From Tenericutes bacterium HGW-Tenericutes-5 (GTDB lineage: Bacteria; Bacillota_I; Bacilli_A; Izemoplasmatales; Hujiaoplasmataceae): DNA of 9,642 bases. The stretch spans positions 1-9,642 of the forward strand of contig PGXI01000054.1 of assembly GCA_002839125.1 (NCBI GenBank). The letters are read 5' to 3'. Of the stretch, positions 5,377 through 9,642 are shown one piece after another. Every line of letters begins with the position of its first letter. The first letter of the stretch is position 1. The notes below the pieces were generated by a model, which saw only the letters and a list, made by a program, of their open reading frames with translations, was not told the origin of the DNA and did no database searches. The translations under genes were made by a program, and so were the position numbers.

Positions 5377-6915
5377 GTGGCTGATTCTTTATTGTTGATG
5401 AAAGACATAAGAAAAGTTTATTATCCGGATATAGTCGCTATTAATAATGCGACTTTTTCACTAGCAGAAGGTGAAATTCATGCCTTGGCTGGGGAAAACG
5501 GAGCTGGTAAAACAACTTTAATGAAAATTTTGTTTGGGCTAGAGAAAGCAGATAAAGGAGAAATTTACTTTAATAGCGAACTGATTAATATTCATTCTCC
5601 AGTAGATGCGATGAAAAGAAGAATCGGAATGGTTCATCAGCATTTTATGCTTCTAGAAAACTTAACGATTGCTGATAATATAGTTCTGGGTATAGAACCT
5701 AAAAGAAAAGGTTTATATGACTATAAAAAAGCTTGTGAGATTACAAGAGAACTTGGAACCAAATTTGACATGGTAATTGATCCTGAAAAAAGAATAAGTC
5801 AATTAACAGTTGGATTAAAGCAAAAAGTAGAGATTATGAAGGTCTTAGCTAGAGATGCAAGAATTATTATTTTGGATGAGCCAACTGCGGTTTTAACACC
5901 ACAAGAAACAAAGGAACTGTTTCATCAACTAATGTTATTAAAAAAAGACAATTATACAATTATAATAATTACTCATAAACTGAGAGAGATTAAAGAGATA
6001 TGTGACCGAGTAACTATTATGAAGGCTGGGAACATTGTTGGAACTTATGATGTTGATAAAATATCAATTGATGAGATTTCAAAGAAAATGGTTGGCTATG
6101 ATTTTGAGGTTTCTAAACTGAAATCAAATGTAAAACCAGGAAAAATCATCCTTGATATTAAAGGCTTGTCTCTTACCATTGGTGGGAAAAAAAGATTGGA
6201 TAATATTAGTTTTAGTATAAGAGAAAAAGAAATACTTGGTGTAGTTGGAGTTGAAGGGAACGGCCAAAAAGAGCTTTCTCAAGTTTTAAACGGTGAAATT
6301 AAGAACTATGATGGTGATATCGTCTTAGATGATTTTAGTTTAAAGGGAGAATCAATACTAGAGATTAGAAAAGCTGGTATTTCATATATACCTGAAGATC
6401 GAATGGTCGATGGAGCTAATCTTAATGGTAGTATTTATGAATCCGCGATAGTTTTAAAATCTAAGGAGAAGGAGTACCAAAATGGTATTTTCCTAAATGG
6501 TAGAAAATTAGAAGAGTTTACTGATAGTTTAATAAACGATTATGGTGTGAAATGTAATAGTAAGTATGATGATGTTAAGTCACTATCAGGCGGTAATATT
6601 CAAAAGATTGTTAGTGCTAGAGAGATAGTTGACGCAAGAAGAGTGTTGATAGCTAATCAGCCAACAAGAGGAATTGATATTGGTGCAGTTATGACTTTAC
6701 ATGAAAAACTAAAGAGTTTGCAAAGTCAAGATAAAGGTATTCTATTAATATCTAGTGATCTTAAAGAGATTTATGATTTAGCTGAGTCAGTTATTGTTCT
6801 TTATGATGGTAAAGTAGTGGCTAGAATAAATAATATTAAAGATGTAAACGAAGAACAGTTAGGTAGATATATGCTGGGTATTGACGTGCAGGAGAATATG
6901 GGGGCATCATTATGA
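5377..6915 (+). CDS. nupO: Double-domain ABC ATPase of the nucleoside importer
   Basis: This 512-residue cytoplasmic ATPase has two fused ABC domains, the layout of NupO/MglA/RbsA-type proteins. Domain 1 has Walker A GENGAGKT (39-46), a VHQHFML Q-loop, signature LTVGL (143-147), Walker B ILDEPT (D167, E168) and the ITHK switch histidine. Domain 2 (from about 250) has a degenerate Walker A, GVEGNGQK (291-298), with Gln in place of Lys297, then PEDR, an intact signature LSGGN (403-407), and ANQPT (426-430) where DEPT is expected. One degenerate site is normal for this family, so the protein should work with one hydrolytic site. I start at GTG 5377 because of GGGGTG; GTG 5368 or ATG 5398 are alternatives. 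Its last bases overlap the first permease as ATGA (6912-6915), implying translational coupling. Confidence 0.93.
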   Translation: MADSLLLMKDIRKVYYPDIVAINNATFSLAEGEIHALAGENGAGKTTLMKILFGLEKADKGEIYFNSELINIHSPVDAMKRRIGMVHQHFMLLENLTIADNIVLGIEPKRKGLYDYKKACEITRELGTKFDMVIDPEKRISQLTVGLKQKVEIMKVLARDARIIILDEPTAVLTPQETKELFHQLMLLKKDNYTIIIITHKLREIKEICDRVTIMKAGNIVGTYDVDKISIDEISKKMVGYDFEVSKLKSNVKPGKIILDIKGLSLTIGGKKRLDNISFSIREKEILGVVGVEGNGQKELSQVLNGEIKNYDGDIVLDDFSLKGESILEIRKAGISYIPEDRMVDGANLNGSIYESAIVLKSKEKEYQNGIFLNGRKLEEFTDSLINDYGVKCNSKYDDVKSLSGGNIQKIVSAREIVDARRVLIANQPTRGIDIGAVMTLHEKLKSLQSQDKGILLISSDLKEIYDLAESVIVLYDGKVVARINNIKDVNEEQLGRYMLGIDVQENMGASL

Positions 6916-8042
6916 AGTTAAAAGATCGATTGGTGTCTTATTCAAAGAAAAGAGGCTTTTCTTTTCAAACATTTTTCTTTGAGAGTTTAAAGACAATTAT
7001 GGCTGTCTTAATTGCCTATTTAATTGCGATTATTATTATTTTGATTGTATCTGATAAACCTAGTGAATCAATATATTGGTTTGTAGTGGGACCATTTTCT
7101 AATATGATGGAATTTGGTGAACTGATTAAAAAGGCTATTCCTTTAATGTTTGCAGGGATAGCTGCGTGCGTTATTGTTAAAGCTAATCAATTCAATTTAT
7201 TTACTGAAGGAGCTTTTTATGTAGGCGGTTTGGTAGCGGCGTTGATTGCTATTTATATAAAACTCCCAGCAGTACTAGCGGTTATTGCGGCTTTGGTAGG
7301 TGGTGGTTTAGTAGCGGCTATATTTGGGTATATCCCTGCTAAATTAAAGTCGAGTTTAAATGTTAATGAGTTTGTTAGTTCGATTATGCTTAATTTTATT
7401 GTTCTTTGGATTGGGGTATATTTAATATCAAATGTTGTAATCGATGATGCTTCGGGTGACACCGCTACACAAATAATTCCAGAGGTTTCGAAGCTGAAAA
7501 TTTTATTTTCTGGAACTAATATTTCTTATGGTTTATTGATAGTAGTTGGTATTGTTATATTAGTTAAGATTTTCTTTTCAAAAACATTACCAGGATACGA
7601 GATTAAGATGACTGGAGATAATGAAAACTTTGCTAAGTATTCGGGAATCAATGTTCAAAGAAGAGTTGTTATGGCCCAAACTCTTGGGATATTTATTGCA
7701 GGTGTTGGTGGGGCAACCGAAATTTTAAGTAATTATCACAGGTTTAATTGGAAAACATTACCGGGGTATGGTTTTGATGGATTTATGGTAACAATCATTG
7801 CGAAGAATAAACCGTTATTTGTACCTTTAGCTGCGCTTTTCATCGGTTATTTAAGAGCTGGAGCGGATTTGATGGCTTTCAATAGTGATGTTGCTCAAGA
7901 AGTGGTTGCGATTATCCAAGGTGTAATTATTTTATTGATTGCTTCTGAGAGATTCTTTTCTTCTAGTTTCTTTAAACGATTACTTGATAATTATAAAGAA
8001 AGAAGAGATGCACAAAGAATGGATGTGATGAAGAATGAATAG
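6912..8042 (+). CDS. nupP: Nucleoside ABC transporter permease, NupP type
   Basis: This 376-residue membrane protein belongs to the BPD_transp_2 (PF02653) family, the larger of the two permeases in NupNOPQ-type importers. A cytoplasmic basic N-terminus of about 27 residues precedes a strong first membrane segment (about 28-47), and several more follow, probably eight to ten in all. Family landmarks are FNLFTEGAFYVGG (near 95-107), NVNEFVSSIMLNF, and the C-terminal LPGYGFDGFMVTIIAKNKP followed by FIGYLRAGADLM. It forms one half of the channel with the next gene's product. GGGGG at 6900-6904 is a plausible SD inside the ATPase gene. It overlaps the ATPase gene by 4 bases and the next permease by 8, so the three are probably translated as a coupled unit. 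Confidence 0.93.
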   Translation: MKLKDRLVSYSKKRGFSFQTFFFESLKTIMAVLIAYLIAIIIILIVSDKPSESIYWFVVGPFSNMMEFGELIKKAIPLMFAGIAACVIVKANQFNLFTEGAFYVGGLVAALIAIYIKLPAVLAVIAALVGGGLVAAIFGYIPAKLKSSLNVNEFVSSIMLNFIVLWIGVYLISNVVIDDASGDTATQIIPEVSKLKILFSGTNISYGLLIVVGIVILVKIFFSKTLPGYEIKMTGDNENFAKYSGINVQRRVVMAQTLGIFIAGVGGATEILSNYHRFNWKTLPGYGFDGFMVTIIAKNKPLFVPLAALFIGYLRAGADLMAFNSDVAQEVVAIIQGVIILLIASERFFSSSFFKRLLDNYKERRDAQRMDVMKNE

Positions 8043-8958
8043 TTTTTGGGATTTGTTTTCATCCGTTAACTTTTATGTAACAATTATAGCATTAGCAACT
8101 CCAATTATTTTTGCTAGTATGGCAGCGTTGATATCAAATAAAGCAGGTATAGTCAATATTAGTATTGAAGGAACAATGTTAGTTTCTGCCCTTGTTGGAG
8201 CTATCTTTTCTACACTTTTTAGTAGTGCAATTATGGGGATATTATTCGCTCTTGTAGCTGGGGTCTTAATGGGTTATCTTTTTGCTTTTTCAACGATTAA
8301 GTTAAAAACTAATGAAATATTAGTTGGGATAGCGATTAATATCTTAGCAGCTGGTTTAGTTGTATTTATCATTTACGCTTTAACAGGGAATAAAAGTGAT
8401 TATTCGAGCGTGCCTTTAAAAACTATTAGTATTCCGTTACTAAGAGATATTCCTATTATTGGTAAGATCTTTTTTGATAGTTTAAATCTATTGGTATATT
8501 TAGCAATAGTAGTGATAATAGCTATGAGTTTCTTCTTAAAAAAGACGGTTTTAGGTGTACGAATTAGATCAGTCGGTATGAATGCTAAAGCAGTTGATTC
8601 TATTGGAGTAAGTTCGGAGAAAGTTAAACTGATAGCTCTTTTAATAGCTGGAGGTTTAGCCGGTCTTGGCGGAGCTTATATGTCAATCGGTTTTATGAGT
8701 AGTTTTAATACGGGGATGATTGCCGGTAGAGGTTTTATCGGTTTAGCTGCAGAAGCAATTGGTGCCGGGATTCCCTATGTGACAGCTTTGTTTGCGGTTG
8801 TTTTTGGGTTAGTTAATGCTTTTTCTTTAACTGCACAAACTATAACCGGAATTAATATTCCTTATGAATTACTAAATACATTACCGTATTTTGTGACTAT
8901 TATCGGTTTAGTGATTTTTGCGGTGATCAAGAAGAGAAGAAACAAAAATAATATTTAG
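8035..8958 (+). CDS. nupQ: Nucleoside ABC transporter permease, NupQ type
   Basis: This 307-residue polytopic membrane protein is the second, shorter BPD_transp_2 permease, typical length for NupQ. Hydrophobic segments begin near residue 13 and recur to a basic tail (KKRRNKNN). Characteristic stretches are KAGIVNISIEGTMLVSAL (about 36-53), KTNEILVGIAIN, the cytoplasmic coupling region GVRIRSVGMNAKAVDSIG, and GRGFIGLAAEAIGAGIP near the C-terminus. It pairs with the 6912-8042 permease to form the translocation path, powered by the double ATPase. The start at 8035 lies within the last codons of the previous gene (8-base overlap), and no in-frame alternative fits the family N-terminus better. Transport is inward, as for all importers with a lipoprotein receptor. 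Confidence 0.93.
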   Translation: MNSFWDLFSSVNFYVTIIALATPIIFASMAALISNKAGIVNISIEGTMLVSALVGAIFSTLFSSAIMGILFALVAGVLMGYLFAFSTIKLKTNEILVGIAINILAAGLVVFIIYALTGNKSDYSSVPLKTISIPLLRDIPIIGKIFFDSLNLLVYLAIVVIIAMSFFLKKTVLGVRIRSVGMNAKAVDSIGVSSEKVKLIALLIAGGLAGLGGAYMSIGFMSSFNTGMIAGRGFIGLAAEAIGAGIPYVTALFAVVFGLVNAFSLTAQTITGINIPYELLNTLPYFVTIIGLVIFAVIKKRRNKNNI

Positions 8959-8970
8959 AGGGTGATAGAA

Positions 8971-9642
8971 ATGAAAAAAGCTTGGCAGTTAGAGTATGAT
9001 GTCTTTAGTAAAGCAAAACCAGTTATTTTATCTGAAGAAGAACAAACTTGGGACGCAGCTAATGATTTTGAAAAGTTAGCTGATATTAAGTATTTAATGA
9101 AATGGAATTCTAATGTTCCTGGAAGTGGTGCGCCAGAAAAAGTAATTGTAGGCGCAGTTCAATCGATGGAAAATATGGGTTATGATGTTACTGAGGCTGA
9201 AAAGCTAATTCATAAGGGATTATTGGCTTATAAAGATAAGGATTTACTTAGTGTTATAAGAATAACTAATGAATTATGGAATATGTTTGGTAAGCTTCCA
9301 AGGATAGAAAACCATAAGTATTTTAAGTATCAAGTTTATGATAATTTCAATCAGTATAAATTAGCGGTTAATTTCCCAAAGAAAATATTTGTGGATATTG
9401 AAGGTAAAGACTTCTTTAAATCAACTTATATGGGTTGGTTAGCACAGTTTGTTGGTGGCGCATTTGGTACAGCGATGGAAGGCTATACTCATGATAACCT
9501 AAAACAAACATTTGGTGAGATTAGGGATTATATTAGAAAGCCAAACACATATAATGATGATGTTACTTATGAGATTGCTTTTTTAGAAGCTTTTAGTAAG
9601 AAAGGATATAGTGTTAGTTCTAAGGATATAGCTTTGGAATGG
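8971..9642 (+). CDS. ADP-ribosylglycohydrolase-family protein with N-terminal extension (3' end missing)
   Basis: The frame is open from ATG 8971 to the window end: 224 codons with no stop, so the C-terminal part is missing. AGAGGGTGA at 8957-8965 is a good SD 12 bases after the last permease gene, so the gene joins the operon. Residues 151-224 resemble the start of the ADP-ribosylglycohydrolase (DraG/ARH, PF03747) fold. YMGWLAQFVGGAFGTAMEG (153-171) corresponds to the family's first glycine-rich helix, and TYNDDVTYEIAFLEAF (from 193) to the metal-binding TDDT segment, here altered to NDDVT. Residues 1-150 are an extension absent from classical DraG, mainly helical in appearance and of unrecognised function. 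Family members cleave N- or O-ribosyl bonds using two Mg ions. Here a free ribosyl compound from the importer, yielding ribose for the ribokinase, is plausible but unproven. Confidence 0.75.
   Translation, partial: MKKAWQLEYDVFSKAKPVILSEEEQTWDAANDFEKLADIKYLMKWNSNVPGSGAPEKVIVGAVQSMENMGYDVTEAEKLIHKGLLAYKDKDLLSVIRITNELWNMFGKLPRIENHKYFKYQVYDNFNQYKLAVNFPKKIFVDIEGKDFFKSTYMGWLAQFVGGAFGTAMEGYTHDNLKQTFGEIRDYIRKPNTYNDDVTYEIAFLEAFSKKGYSVSSKDIALEW

Noticed and set aside
6241..6675. Degenerate nucleotide-binding motifs (GVEGNGQK and ANQPT) in the second ATPase domain, suggesting loss of function
   Set aside because: A degenerate second ATP site is normal in MglA/RbsA/NupO-type double ATPases, and the first domain is intact.
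6912..6915. TGA at the end of the ATPase as a possible Trp codon (Mycoplasma-type code)
   Set aside because: Read-through would add only two codons before TAA, Trp is always TGG elsewhere, and in-frame TGA is absent from all genes.
7253..7462. 69-codon minus-strand open frame
   Set aside because: It is antisense to conserved permease sequence and has no initiation signal.
1..9642. Insertion sequences, CRISPR arrays, tRNA/rRNA genes or phage features
   Set aside because: No transposase, direct-repeat array, structural RNA or phage gene is visible; the region is a compact metabolic operon.

Overview
The window reads as one plus-strand locus for importing nucleosides and using their ribose. 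It comes from a low-GC bacterium, roughly one third G+C by eye. Shine-Dalgarno sites are Gram-positive in style, and three gene products carry lipoprotein signals with a Cys lipobox. Trp is written only as TGG and no in-frame TGA occurs in about 2,900 AT-rich codons, so this is the standard bacterial code and not the Mycoplasma/Spiroplasma code. A Firmicute or an Acholeplasma/Izemoplasma/Haloplasma-like Mollicute relative fits best; this placement is inference.

Layout. Positions 1-53 are the non-coding end of whatever lies upstream, followed by a strong intrinsic terminator (54-101). A perfect-consensus sigma-A promoter (122-150) follows, overlapped by a cre-like site. An early-leader operator, a 16-bp perfect palindrome with a second degenerate copy beside it, comes next. 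The genes then run in one direction: ribokinase (220-1143), LacI-family repressor (1148-2161), secreted PHP-domain metallohydrolase lipoprotein (2181-3614), small DUF4430 lipoprotein (3670-4119), an intergenic hairpin (4139-4192), a BMP/PnrA-type nucleoside-binding lipoprotein (4217-5353), a double ABC ATPase (5377-6915), two permeases (6912-8042 and 8035-8958), and an ADP-ribosylglycohydrolase-family protein (8971 onward) cut by the window end.

How they may work together. The BMP lipoprotein, double ATPase and two different permeases form a complete NupNOPQ/RnsBACD/BmpA-NupABC-type nucleoside importer. Ribokinase would turn freed ribose into ribose 5-phosphate. The ADP-ribosylglycohydrolase relative is a candidate for cleaving an N-ribosyl bond inside the cell. 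The secreted PHP enzyme is a candidate for removing phosphate from nucleotides or related esters outside the cell before uptake. The LacI-family regulator probably controls the locus through the palindrome next to the promoter. The transporter is well supported by sequence. The two flanking enzymatic steps are hypotheses, and no ordinary nucleoside phosphorylase or nucleoside hydrolase is visible in the window.

The parts least like a textbook nucleoside operon are the two extra surface lipoproteins (PHP and DUF4430), the roughly 150-residue N-terminal extension on the ADP-ribosylglycohydrolase relative, and the stacked operator-like sites at the promoter.
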